Positions 24,255 to 33,264 of a stretch of 64,000 bases of DNA are shown here, piece after piece. The notes under the pieces were generated by a model. The model saw only the letters and a list, made by a program, of their open reading frames with translations, did not search any database and was not told the DNA's origin. Source of the DNA: Dyadobacter jiangsuensis (lineage in GTDB: Bacteria > Bacteroidota > Bacteroidia > Cytophagales > Spirosomataceae); NCBI RefSeq assembly GCF_003014695.1, contig NZ_PYAS01000007.1:372001-436000 (forward strand), in the 5' to 3' direction. The translations under genes were made by a program, and so were the position numbers. The stretch's first letter is position 1, and every line of letters starts with the position of its first letter.

Positions 24255-24590
24255 ATGCTGACAGGAAACGGCTGCCCCAAAACTGCCTTATCGATCCGCG
24301 ACGCGCTCGAAGCGCTGGAAGGGCGATGGAAATTGCTGATACTCTTCGCACTGTCATCCGGGCCCAGGCGATTTAAACAGCTCTCCGCCGAAGTCAGCGG
24401 CATTACCGACAAGGTTTTATCCAAAGAACTGAAAGCATTGGAAATGAACCAGCTGATCAATCGGCGGGTTTTCGATACTTTCCCGCCGACCGTCGAATAT
24501 TCCATCACCGAGCATGGAGCCTCGCTCGAAAAGGTGCTGGAAGAATTGCATTACTGGGGTTTGGCACACCGGGCGAAGATTATTGGTTAG
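24255..24590 (+). CDS. HxlR family (DUF24) transcriptional regulator
   Basis: A 111-residue winged-helix protein starting at the ATG at 24255. The near-N-terminal Cys in NGCPKT is at the position of the redox-active Cys of YodB/HypR-type members. The HTH reads IRDALEALEGRWKLLILFAL, then PRRFKQLSAEVSGITDKVLS and KELKALEMNQLINRRVF. The wing contains EYSITEHGASLEKVL. It probably senses electrophiles or quinones and controls the divergent doxX-like gene. Its last 148 bp are duplicated at 28961-29108, almost without change. Confidence 0.9.
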   Translation: MLTGNGCPKTALSIRDALEALEGRWKLLILFALSSGPRRFKQLSAEVSGITDKVLSKELKALEMNQLINRRVFDTFPPTVEYSITEHGASLEKVLEELHYWGLAHRAKIIG

Positions 24591-24599
24591 CAAATAAAG

Positions 24600-24631
24600 A
24601 GGCGTTCACGAGCTACCCGCGAACGCCTTTT
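24600..24631 (+). terminator. Terminator of the hxlR-type gene
   Basis: AGGCGTTC (24600-24607) and GAACGCCT (24621-24628) pair around a 13-base loop and are followed by TTT. It lies 9 bp after the stop codon. Confidence 0.75.
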
Positions 24632-24687
24632 GCCTTATCTCTAAACCCTGTTTACGAGTCTGGCACACCGCCTTTAAATCAATACAA

Positions 24688-27600
24688 CTACCTAATTATC
24701 AATATCTTACGAGAAATTAAAGAACCATCCGCTTTTGTGATGATCAGAAAGTAAGCACCTTCGGCGAATTGGGTCACATCTACAAATGACTGGAACCCGT
24801 TCGATTGATACACTACCGACCCGGCTGCTGTGAGGATTTTTAAATTCTGCACCTGCCCCTTGTCTTTGAAGTCGATATTTAACCGGTTGGAAACGGGATT
24901 AGGATAAATCGTGGCAAGTTCCAATGCCTCCCCCTCATCCAAATGCATCGGTTTCTTTTGGATCGTCCCGGACAAATCATTCGCCACTTCTTCCGGCACG
25001 GGTGCCGTGCTATTGCCCATCAGGTAAGCCGGCAAATACCGCCATGGCCCGTACGACTGTCCGGTCAATGCCAAAACAGGATCATACTTAACCCGCACCC
25101 GCACCTTCGTGCCCGGCCCTTGCTTGTCAATCACATTTTTCAGTTCCAAACCAGCCGTCCCCAGGTTGGAATAGGCATTTTGCGAGCCCGTTGATTGCGT
25201 GCTGTTGGTGATGCGGTTGTTACTGCCTTTGGAAAAGCCCTGCCCTGTTGGCCGGGTTTCCCAGACTAGCTTGCCTTTGTTTCGGCCGGTGAAGGATTTA
25301 GAGAACAGGCCTGCGCCGAAATTATTTTGCGGGAATTGGGCGTGGTTGATGGGGGTGGTGAGCTCGGTGTTGTAGAGGCGGAGGTTGTTGCGGGTACCAC
25401 CCAACGGGTTTCCATAGTACAAAAACACAGCGTCCTTATCGTTTTGAGCTGGATCGAAGTTGGGTGCTGAAGTTATTATGTCGGAGTAGCCATCACCGTT
25501 CACATCGCCCGCGCCAGATACAGACCATCCCAGGAAATCGTAACTGTCAGATTTGTCGCTTGGGATCGTTAGAGAAGGCAAATTTGTACCGTTTGCATTT
25601 CCCAAAAAAACTAGTGTTTCTCCGGTCATACTTGCTGCAATAGGATCAATATACCAAGGAACGCCAACAACTATGTCTGAATAGCCATCACCGTTGACAT
25701 CTCCAGCGGAGGCGACAGATTGTCCCATATTTGCGGCGGTGTTGAATTGATTGCCTTTCAAAACAACGGCTTGGGAGACGTTGATGCCGGTACTAGATCC
25801 GTAAAACAGATAAACTGCGCCATCCCCATTGTCGTAGCCTGGGGCTCCTACAACTATATCTTGATACCCATCACCATTGATGTCACCCCCAGTTGAAACA
25901 TCTGAACCAAAACCCTCTTGTGCGTTCTTTCCGGTTATCGCTTGTGGCGCATTGATGTTTAACCCTGATGAAGCGCCAAAGAATATTGTGGCTGCGCCTC
26001 TGTCATCGTCACCAAACGAAATTGCTCCTACGATGATGTCATCGTAACCGTCACTATTCAAGTCCCCGATTGACGCAATAGAACTGCCCAAATGCGTGTC
26101 AGTTTGATTGCTTTCATGACTCGTGAAGTACTGATTATTGAGTCCGTTCAATGAGCCATAAAACAAATAGAATTTTCCTTCGTCTAGCTGCCCATCGCTA
26201 TATTTGGGGGATCCGACAGCAATGTCTCCGTATCCATCGCCATTGACGTCTCCTGCGTTGGTAACAGTAAATCCCATGTACCCGTTTATTACGTTACTTT
26301 CCAGTATTTTGGTCGGGTTGTTTGTAAGTCCTGAAGTGGAACCGTGATAAATAAAAACACCACCTTCAAAGGTTTCTCCATTGCTGAATCCAGTTGCTCC
26401 GATAGCGACGTCCGCATATCCGTCTCCGTTTACGTCGCCAGCGCTGGATACGGAAATGCCAAAGTTTGCCCCGGGAATGTTACTTTCCATTATTTTGAAG
26501 GAGTTTAAATCTAAACCCGTCGGGCCACCGTAATAAATGAATGCAGCGCCTTCGTTATTTTGCCCATTATCATAGGAGTGTGCTCCTACAATAATGTCAT
26601 CAAATCCGTCGCCGTTAACGTCTCCCGCTGACGAAATTGAATACCCATAAGCGGGCATCGTAGTATCGTATTTTATTATAGTAGGAGATCCCCCGGTTAC
26701 ATCGGACGCTTCTCCCATCCAAACAAACACACTCCCCTCATCCTTCTGCCCGTGATCAAATGCATAGCTCCCCACCAGCACGTCACTAAACCCATCCCCA
26801 TTCACATCACCGGCTGGTGCCACCGCGCTGCCGAGCCACGCGTCACCCTGATTGCTTTCCAGCGTTGAAACAGGCGTCGCGCTTAAACCATCTTTCGATC
26901 CCTCATAGATGAATGCCGCCCCTTCGTTGTTCTGCCCTTTGTCGAAATACCGCGCTCCGACGATCAAGTCTGCATAGCCGTCCGCATTTACATCGCCCGC
27001 GCAAGCGACGGAGATACCGAATTGCGCTTCGGTCTGGTCGCTTTCCAATGTGAGCGAAGGAACAGTATTAATGCCATTGACAGAACCATAGTGGATCATG
27101 ACGGCACCTTCGTTACTGCTGCCTTTGTCATATTGATATGCGCCGAGGGCGATGTCCGAGAAACCGTCGCCATTTACATCACCTGCCGATGAAAGGGCGT
27201 GCCCGAGGCGGGCATCGATCTGGTTGCTTTCAATGATTGTCGGGTTAGCTGTTACTACCCCGTAAGCTGGCGAGCCTTTGAAAACAAATGCAGCGCCTTC
27301 CAGCGCTTGCCCGTTGCTGTAAAGCCGCGCTCCGGCCATCACGTCGCTGAACCCGTCGCCGTCCACATCACCCGCGCCAGCCACCGCAAAGCCCATCATA
27401 GCGCCTGGTTGGTTACATTCCAAAAAGAGCACCAATCCTAATCCACTGGGCGCGCCAAGAATGACTACACCAACACCTTCATTGGCCTGGTCATTATCAA
27501 ACTGGTGGGCGCCTGCGAGCATATCGGAGTAGCCATCGCCGTTAACATCCCCGGCCATAGCAACGGAAATGCCCAAATTAGCTTCGGCCTGGTCGAGTTT

Positions 27601-28764
27601 GAATATAACAGGGCTGTTGGTGACCAACCCACCCGCGGAACCTTTGTAAATCATGACGACACCTTCATTCGACGCGGATACATCATAATAGGGTACTCCC
27701 ACCATAATATCCGAAAAGCCATCTTTGTTAATATCCCCGGCCTTGCTCACCGAGTAACCCATTTGCGAATTGGCCTGATTGCATTCCAGCACCGTCGCCG
27801 CCAGGCTGATGCCGCTGGCCGTACCCGGGTAGAGGAAAGCCGCTCCCTCGTCGGCCTGCCCGTTGTCGTATTTAGGCGCACCTATCAGGACATCGCTGTA
27901 ACCGTCACCATTTACGTCACCTGCAGTAGATACCGAAAAGCCCAGCCAGGCATAGCTTTGGTTGATTTCCAGTGTTTTGTCGGCGTTGGCCGGGTTGCCG
28001 TTGGCGATGATCGGGTCGATGGTTACGGGATAGGCTGCATTCGCTACGTCGACGTTGAGTTCAATTTGTTGTCCCGAAATTGTTAAGTCGGCGGTAAGTG
28101 GCTTGCCATCTGCATCCCAGCATTTTAGGTCGCTGTATGTGAGGTGCTCGATTTTCTTGCCTCCGTTGTTGGAATAAAATACTAATTCGCTGTCGTCCTG
28201 CTGCCGTACATGCAAACCATGAACCGACAGGCGCACAGACAACCGCTCCGTATGTGCGGGGGCTTGGGTAACGATGAAGTTTTGCCGGATACCTGCCTCG
28301 TTATTAATGAATTCTTCTGCGAAGCCACTGTGTATAATCCTGAGCGTATCATCGCTGTTGTTTGTGACGGCATCAGGTTCGGCTTCGACTAACAAAATGC
28401 CATCGGCATAAACTCCTTCATTAACCAGTTCCATCCGGAAATCCTGGCCGGTCGAATCAATGCGGTTCTGAACGGTCAGTTTTCCGGGGCGATAATAAGC
28501 CCGAAGATTATTCTCTCGGTTGGGACTCTGCAGTGCATGATGAGCCGAATCGTAGGTAATGTGGTACTCCCGTTTGGCGATTTCGTTTTGAATCCTGGTT
28601 AACGTGCCGGTCGTCGGACTATTCGTTAATGACGGCTTCGTTATAGCAGACCCAATGGAAGGCACTTGTTTCTCGCGGTTGCGGGTTGTGGAGGCCAGAA
28701 CCAGAAGGATCGCAAGAACGGCCATTACTGCCGCGCCCCCGATGATAGTGTAGTGTTTTTTCAT
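24688..28764 (-). CDS. Large secreted FG-GAP repeat protein with T9SS sorting domain
   Basis: A 1358-residue protein from the ATG at 28764, whose signal anchor is IIGGAAVMAVLAILLVLAST. An N-terminal beta-rich region (~residues 50-260) precedes fourteen FG-GAP units. Each unit has a Ca-binding loop of the form AGDVNGDGYSD followed by V-x-G-A-P-x-Y-D-N-G-Q and E-G-A-A-F-x-Y. Fourteen units would make two seven-bladed integrin-alpha-like propellers. The T9SS C-terminal domain starts IYPNPVSNRLNIDFKDKGQV and ends with SRKILIIR. The protein is exported to the surface; adhesion or matrix binding is the usual guess for this fold. It lacks the fibronectin-like module found in the other T9SS proteins here. 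Confidence 0.88.
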   Translation of the reverse strand: MKKHYTIIGGAAVMAVLAILLVLASTTRNREKQVPSIGSAITKPSLTNSPTTGTLTRIQNEIAKREYHITYDSAHHALQSPNRENNLRAYYRPGKLTVQNRIDSTGQDFRMELVNEGVYADGILLVEAEPDAVTNNSDDTLRIIHSGFAEEFINNEAGIRQNFIVTQAPAHTERLSVRLSVHGLHVRQQDDSELVFYSNNGGKKIEHLTYSDLKCWDADGKPLTADLTISGQQIELNVDVANAAYPVTIDPIIANGNPANADKTLEINQSYAWLGFSVSTAGDVNGDGYSDVLIGAPKYDNGQADEGAAFLYPGTASGISLAATVLECNQANSQMGYSVSKAGDINKDGFSDIMVGVPYYDVSASNEGVVMIYKGSAGGLVTNSPVIFKLDQAEANLGISVAMAGDVNGDGYSDMLAGAHQFDNDQANEGVGVVILGAPSGLGLVLFLECNQPGAMMGFAVAGAGDVDGDGFSDVMAGARLYSNGQALEGAAFVFKGSPAYGVVTANPTIIESNQIDARLGHALSSAGDVNGDGFSDIALGAYQYDKGSSNEGAVMIHYGSVNGINTVPSLTLESDQTEAQFGISVACAGDVNADGYADLIVGARYFDKGQNNEGAAFIYEGSKDGLSATPVSTLESNQGDAWLGSAVAPAGDVNGDGFSDVLVGSYAFDHGQKDEGSVFVWMGEASDVTGGSPTIIKYDTTMPAYGYSISSAGDVNGDGFDDIIVGAHSYDNGQNNEGAAFIYYGGPTGLDLNSFKIMESNIPGANFGISVSSAGDVNGDGYADVAIGATGFSNGETFEGGVFIYHGSTSGLTNNPTKILESNVINGYMGFTVTNAGDVNGDGYGDIAVGSPKYSDGQLDEGKFYLFYGSLNGLNNQYFTSHESNQTDTHLGSSIASIGDLNSDGYDDIIVGAISFGDDDRGAATIFFGASSGLNINAPQAITGKNAQEGFGSDVSTGGDINGDGYQDIVVGAPGYDNGDGAVYLFYGSSTGINVSQAVVLKGNQFNTAANMGQSVASAGDVNGDGYSDIVVGVPWYIDPIAASMTGETLVFLGNANGTNLPSLTIPSDKSDSYDFLGWSVSGAGDVNGDGYSDIITSAPNFDPAQNDKDAVFLYYGNPLGGTRNNLRLYNTELTTPINHAQFPQNNFGAGLFSKSFTGRNKGKLVWETRPTGQGFSKGSNNRITNSTQSTGSQNAYSNLGTAGLELKNVIDKQGPGTKVRVRVKYDPVLALTGQSYGPWRYLPAYLMGNSTAPVPEEVANDLSGTIQKKPMHLDEGEALELATIYPNPVSNRLNIDFKDKGQVQNLKILTAAGSVVYQSNGFQSFVDVTQFAEGAYFLIITKADGSLISRKILIIR

Positions 28765-28891
28765 TGACTTATCCGGTTTTGATTTGAAGGGACATTTGCT
28801 TCGATAGCAACTACAAGTTGATAACGAGCAGGTTAGAAAAAAGAAAACAATGTCCGATCGGCAGAAAATCAATGTTCCTTCGGAAGCAAAA

Positions 28892-28960
28892 TTAGCAAAA
28901 GGAGGCAGGCCCCTCCTGCCTCCCCCACGCTACCCACGCGGGAAGTACGCCGAAAACCAT
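28892..28960 (-). pseudogene. Remnant of a second doxX-like gene (C-terminal end only)
   Basis: The minus strand encodes VFGVLPAWVAWGRQEGPASF-C-stop, matching the intact gene's VFGALAAWIAWGRREGAASL-C-stop in 16 of 21 residues. The stop codon and the overlapping terminator stem are preserved (GGAGGCAGG at 28901-28909 with CCTGCCTCC at 28915-28923, followed on the minus strand by TTTT). Everything upstream of these codons is missing and is replaced by the hxlR remnant. The surviving stem could now terminate the FG-GAP gene at 29113. Confidence 0.75.
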
Positions 28961-29108
28961 AATGAACCAGCTGATCAATCGGCGGGTTTTCGATACTTTC
29001 CCGCCGACCGTCGAATATTCCATCACCGAGCATGGAGCCTCGCTCGAAAAGGTGCTGGAAGAATTGCATTACTGGGGTTTGGCACACCGGGCGAAAATCA
29101 TCGGATAG
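28961..29108 (+). pseudogene. Remnant of a second hxlR-type gene (last 48 codons)
   Basis: This 148-bp segment matches the end of the intact hxlR-type gene (24443-24590). The match is identical until the last five codons, where four third-position changes leave the protein end (KIIG-stop) unchanged. The DNA-binding half and promoter are absent. The segment joins the doxX-like remnant at 28960/28961 in the same divergent orientation as the intact pair. It is therefore the collapsed copy of a whole divergent unit. Confidence 0.8.
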
Positions 29109-29112
29109 CGGG

Positions 29113-31089
29113 TTATCGCACTACCACGATCTTCTGGTATTGAACCGTTCCTGCCTTGTGCCTGATTTGCCCCACGTAAATCCCGGGCGTAAGGCGATCT
29201 ACGGAAATACCCGCTTTCAAATTTTCAGACGACTGCGACACGATCTGTCCCGCGCTATTCATCATCGTGACGGATTCAATTTTCGGCACATCTGCGGGAT
29301 TGCAGAATAGTTTGTACGAAACCGGATTAGGGTAAAGAACAGCGCGCCGGGCATTACCCAATGACAGGCTAACAATCCTGCTGTAAGAAAAACTGCCGTC
29401 GATATCCGCCATTTTAAGTCGATACAGGTTTACGGCTCCGGGCGAATCTCCGTCAAAGGGATGGCTATCTACAAAAGAATACGACCTGAGCTGCTCACTG
29501 TTAACGGACGCCAGTACACGTCCTATCGTTTGCCAGGCATGCGCATCCCCACTTTTTTGAATATCGAAATAGGCTGAGTTGGTTTCCATGGTGGTTGTCC
29601 AGCTTAGTAGCGCCTGATTTTCGTTTTCGACGGCTTGGAAGTCAGCAAGTGTGACGGGCAGCGGACCGTTTGTGTGAAAAATATAGGCGGATCCCGTATT
29701 CGATAGCGTGTTGGCATCGAGCGCGTCTTCGTCCTCTTGCCAGGCGCCTACTATCGCGAACGCACCGTCAGTGGCTACGGAAATACCAAAATCGTCGCTC
29801 ACAGCGCGTGCGGCTGCAACGATTTTCTGCTCTTGCCCCCAGTTGTCCGATCCGCCCTGATCTTTTCGAAATACATAGGCACCTCCGGCACGGTTCAAGG
29901 TATTGGCTTCCGACGCATCCTCGCTTTCTCCCTGGGCGCCAACGATTGCATATGAATCGCTAATAGATACTGAAAACCCGAAATAGTCGTCCGCGGCACG
30001 AATGGCCGGAACGATCTTTTTAAATTGCCCCCAATTGCCGGTTCCTCCCTGGTCTTTTTTGAAAATATAAGCGGCACCCGCCAGGCTGAGTGAATTGGCC
30101 TCCGATGCGTCCTCACTTTCCGAAGGAGCTCCAACGATAAGATAATCACCATTGACGGACACCGAACTGCCAAAATTATCGTTGGCAGCTCGTACAGCAG
30201 CGGTGAGCTTTTTTACCAGTCCCCAATTATCAGCCCCACCCTGATCCTTCCCGAAAACATAAGCGGCGCCCGCCGCACTTAACGTGTTCGCTTCAAGCAT
30301 GTCCTCATCTTCCCGGTAAGCACCTACAACAGCGTAATCACCGTGGATGGATACCGAATACCCAAACCAGTCGTCAGCCGCGCGGGTCCCGGCGACTATT
30401 TTTTTGACAAGTCCCCAGTTCTCTGTACCTCCCTGATCCTTTCCAAATATGTACGCAGAACCCGCGTCATTTAAAGAATTGAGCTCATCCGCGTCTTCGT
30501 CTTCATTGAAAGCGCCCACGATAATGTATTCACCGCTTACGGATACCGAAGACCCAAACTGGTCGGCCACATTCCGGGCGGGGGCTGTTATCTTTTTTAC
30601 CATTCCCCAGTTATCGGTTCCGCCCTGATCTTTTTTAAATATATAAGTGGAGCCCGCATCCTGAACCGAATTGCTCTCGGCAGCGTCTTCATCTTCAAGA
30701 AAAGCCGCCACGACAGCATAGTCTCCGTCGATGGCTACGGATAAACCAAATGCATCTCCGAAGCCCCGGACAGGGGCCGTAATCTTTTTGATCTGAACCC
30801 AACTACCCCCATCATTAAACAGGATATAGGCCGCACCGGCATCCGAAAGATTATTTAACCCGTTTGCATCCGAATCTTCGCGGATACCGCCAACAATAGC
30901 ATAACTGCCGGATATCGCTACTGAATATGCGTAGCTGTCCTCGGCACTCCTGTCCGACGAACCTCCATTGTTCTTTGCTGTAACCTTGCTAATCTGGTTC
31001 CAATTCTGAGCGAAGACATTCAGCATGCTGGTCTGAAAAATGGCGTAAAGGAAAACGATTTTTGATAGGGATTTTAGAGGAGGTCTCAT
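29113..31089 (-). CDS. Secreted seven-blade FG-GAP-like protein with T9SS domain, copy B
   Basis: A 658-residue protein with signal peptide (KIVFLYAIFQTSMLNVFAQ). Seven repeats of about 57-60 residues follow. A typical unit is FGSSVSVSGEYIIVGAFNED, then EDADELNSLNDAGSAYIF and a KDQGGTENWG linker. Seven units fit one integrin-like propeller. After the propeller come the shared fibronectin-like module (LPVTLADFQAVENENQALLS...NLYRLKMADIDGSFSYSRI) and a T9SS domain (VLYPNPVSYKLFCNPADVPK ... VQYQKIVVVR). The next gene upstream (31134) is a close paralogue, 44 bp away, with the same leader. The product is predicted to be displayed or released at the cell surface. Confidence 0.88.
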   Translation of the reverse strand: MRPPLKSLSKIVFLYAIFQTSMLNVFAQNWNQISKVTAKNNGGSSDRSAEDSYAYSVAISGSYAIVGGIREDSDANGLNNLSDAGAAYILFNDGGSWVQIKKITAPVRGFGDAFGLSVAIDGDYAVVAAFLEDEDAAESNSVQDAGSTYIFKKDQGGTDNWGMVKKITAPARNVADQFGSSVSVSGEYIIVGAFNEDEDADELNSLNDAGSAYIFGKDQGGTENWGLVKKIVAGTRAADDWFGYSVSIHGDYAVVGAYREDEDMLEANTLSAAGAAYVFGKDQGGADNWGLVKKLTAAVRAANDNFGSSVSVNGDYLIVGAPSESEDASEANSLSLAGAAYIFKKDQGGTGNWGQFKKIVPAIRAADDYFGFSVSISDSYAIVGAQGESEDASEANTLNRAGGAYVFRKDQGGSDNWGQEQKIVAAARAVSDDFGISVATDGAFAIVGAWQEDEDALDANTLSNTGSAYIFHTNGPLPVTLADFQAVENENQALLSWTTTMETNSAYFDIQKSGDAHAWQTIGRVLASVNSEQLRSYSFVDSHPFDGDSPGAVNLYRLKMADIDGSFSYSRIVSLSLGNARRAVLYPNPVSYKLFCNPADVPKIESVTMMNSAGQIVSQSSENLKAGISVDRLTPGIYVGQIRHKAGTVQYQKIVVVR

Positions 31090-31133
31090 ATCAGTTAAGT
31101 TTAAAAATTAAAAACTTCAACCAATTATTTAAG

Positions 31134-33113
31134 TCACCGCGTTACAATTATCTTTTGATACTGCACGCTACCGGCCTTGTTCCGGATTTGCCCGATGTAA
31201 GCCCCGGGATTAAGGTGATCCACAGAAATCCCTTCCTTGAAATTTCCAAAAGACCGCAACATCACCTGCCCCACGCTATTGATTATCGTCACAGACTCAA
31301 TTTTCGGCACATCTGCCGGATTGCAGAATAGTTTGTAGAAAACCGGATTAGGGTAAAGAACGGAGCGTCGGGCATTACCCAATGACAGACTTACAATCCT
31401 GCTATAAGCAAAACTGCCGTCGCTATCCACCATTTTGAGGCGGTACAGGTTTACAGCCCCGGGCGAATCCTCATCCAATGCATGGTTATCGTTAAAAGTG
31501 TACGACCTGAGCTGCTCACTGTTAACGGACGCCAGTACACGTCCTATTGTTTGCCAGGCATGCGCATCCCCACTTTTCTGTATATCGAAATAGGCTGAAT
31601 TGCTTTCCATGGTAGTTGTCCAGTCCAGCAGCGCCTGGTTTTCGCTTTTAATCGCTTCAAAAGAAATGAGGGTAACCGGTAACGGAGGACCTAACGCGAA
31701 AAAATAAGCGGATCCCGCATTTGCGATGGCGTTGGCGCCCGCAGCGTCATCATCCTCGCCATACGCACCTACGATAATATGCTCGCCATCGATACCCAGT
31801 GAAACACCAAAATTATCCCCTCCGCTTCTATCCTCGGTCGTGATTTTTTGCATCAGGCCCCAGTTATCTGCTCCTCCCTGATCTTTCTTAAATATGTAGA
31901 CCGAACCGGAATTCCCCATCGTATTCGCTTCGGAAGCATCCTCGTCTTCCATGAAGGCCCCCACCACAGCGTAATCGCCCTCGACGTCCACCCAAACGCC
32001 GAAGTTATCCTGCTCAGCCCTGACCGGCTCCACGATTTTTCGTACCTGTCCCCAGTTATCGGCCCCTCCCTGATCCCGCTTATAGATATAGGCAGAGCCG
32101 GCCGATGATACGGTGTTGACTCCCAATTCATCCTCATCTTCCACATAAGCACTTACAATGGCATATTCTCCGCTGATGGCCACAGACCATCCATAAAGAT
32201 CATTGTTACCGCGGTCACTGGCGACAATTTTCTTCACTTGCCCCCAATGATCGACCCCGCCGTAATCCTTCTTGAAGATGTATGCTGAACCGGGGAAATT
32301 TAAAGTATTGGCTTCCAGCGCGTCCTCCTTCTCAAGATGTGCACCTACAATAATGTAATCCCCTTTGATGTCTACGGCAAAACCGAACCAGTCCTGCGTA
32401 CCGCGAATGGTAGCGGTAATTTTTTTCAATAGTCCCCAATTATCTGCCCCGCCCTGATCCATTTTAAAAATATAGGCCGAACCGGAGCCTGCCAAAGTAT
32501 TGGTTTCATTGACGTCTTCGTCGTCTTCATATGCACCTACAATGGCATAATCGCCGCTGATTGATACCGCATAACCAAATTTGTCATCCACTTCCCGGAC
32601 AGGTGCGACGACTTTCCTTACCAGCCCCCAATTGTCCGGCCCGCCCTGATCTTTCTTAAATATGTAGGCTGAACCGGCGTTGGATACCGTGTTCGCTTCG
32701 GAGGCATCCTCATCTTCCGACAACGCGCCCACGATCGCATAGTCGCCGGATATGGATACCGAGTGGCCGAACAGGTCGTTCGCTTCACGAACAGGTGCCG
32801 TGATCTTCCTGATCTGCATCCAGGTTCCGGCATTGTTGTAAAGAATATACGCTGCTCCTGTATTGCCCACAGTATTTACGCCGTCTCCGTCTTCATCTTC
32901 AAAATAAGCGGACACGATAGCATAGTTCCCGGATATTGCGACAGAGCGTCCGTAGAAATCGTTGGCGCTTCTTGCGGATGAATCTCCGCTGTTATTTAAT
33001 GCTGTAACCTTGATAACCTGCTTCCAGGTTTGAGCAAGAATAGTGAAAGGACTGACCAGGAAAATGACCCCAAAAACGATCATTTTCAGCAAGATTTGTA
33101 GAGGAGGTTTCAC
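31134..33113 (-). CDS. Secreted seven-blade FG-GAP-like protein with T9SS domain, copy A
   Basis: A 659-residue protein. I place the start at the GTG at 33113 because the context GAT-GTG-AAA-CCT-CCT aligns base for base with GAT-ATG-AGA-CCT-CCT of the paralogue at 31089. The paralogues then have almost equal lengths. A signal peptide (MIVFGVIFLVSPFTILAQ) leads into seven repeats, for example FGHSVSISGDYAIVGALSED, then EDASEANTVSNAGSAYIF and KKDQGGPDNWG. The fibronectin-like module and T9SS domain (VLYPNPVFYKLFCNPADVPK) follow. Tandem duplication with copy B is evident, with the C-terminal 350 bp the most similar part. Confidence 0.87.
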   Translation of the reverse strand: MKPPLQILLKMIVFGVIFLVSPFTILAQTWKQVIKVTALNNSGDSSARSANDFYGRSVAISGNYAIVSAYFEDEDGDGVNTVGNTGAAYILYNNAGTWMQIRKITAPVREANDLFGHSVSISGDYAIVGALSEDEDASEANTVSNAGSAYIFKKDQGGPDNWGLVRKVVAPVREVDDKFGYAVSISGDYAIVGAYEDDEDVNETNTLAGSGSAYIFKMDQGGADNWGLLKKITATIRGTQDWFGFAVDIKGDYIIVGAHLEKEDALEANTLNFPGSAYIFKKDYGGVDHWGQVKKIVASDRGNNDLYGWSVAISGEYAIVSAYVEDEDELGVNTVSSAGSAYIYKRDQGGADNWGQVRKIVEPVRAEQDNFGVWVDVEGDYAVVGAFMEDEDASEANTMGNSGSVYIFKKDQGGADNWGLMQKITTEDRSGGDNFGVSLGIDGEHIIVGAYGEDDDAAGANAIANAGSAYFFALGPPLPVTLISFEAIKSENQALLDWTTTMESNSAYFDIQKSGDAHAWQTIGRVLASVNSEQLRSYTFNDNHALDEDSPGAVNLYRLKMVDSDGSFAYSRIVSLSLGNARRSVLYPNPVFYKLFCNPADVPKIESVTIINSVGQVMLRSFGNFKEGISVDHLNPGAYIGQIRNKAGSVQYQKIIVTR

Positions 33114-33264
33114 ATCAGTTAAGTTTAAAAAATTGAAAACTTTAACTAACAATAACTGCACCATTATGTAACCGTATAACTATATAAAGTTACACAATTT
33201 CCCTCAATATTCCTACCTGAAAACACCTTCCATTTTATCTCATTTTTAACTGAATTTTAGCAAG

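Noticed and set aside
24688..33113. Repeated blocks in the FG-GAP genes as a CRISPR or satellite array
   Set aside because: The repeats are ~170-190 bp, vary in sequence and are in frame, coding for propeller blades.
33167..33194. TGTAAC/GTTACA inverted repeat upstream of the T9SS duplicate
   Set aside because: Only 6-bp arms with a 16-base spacer in A/T-rich DNA; compatible with chance.
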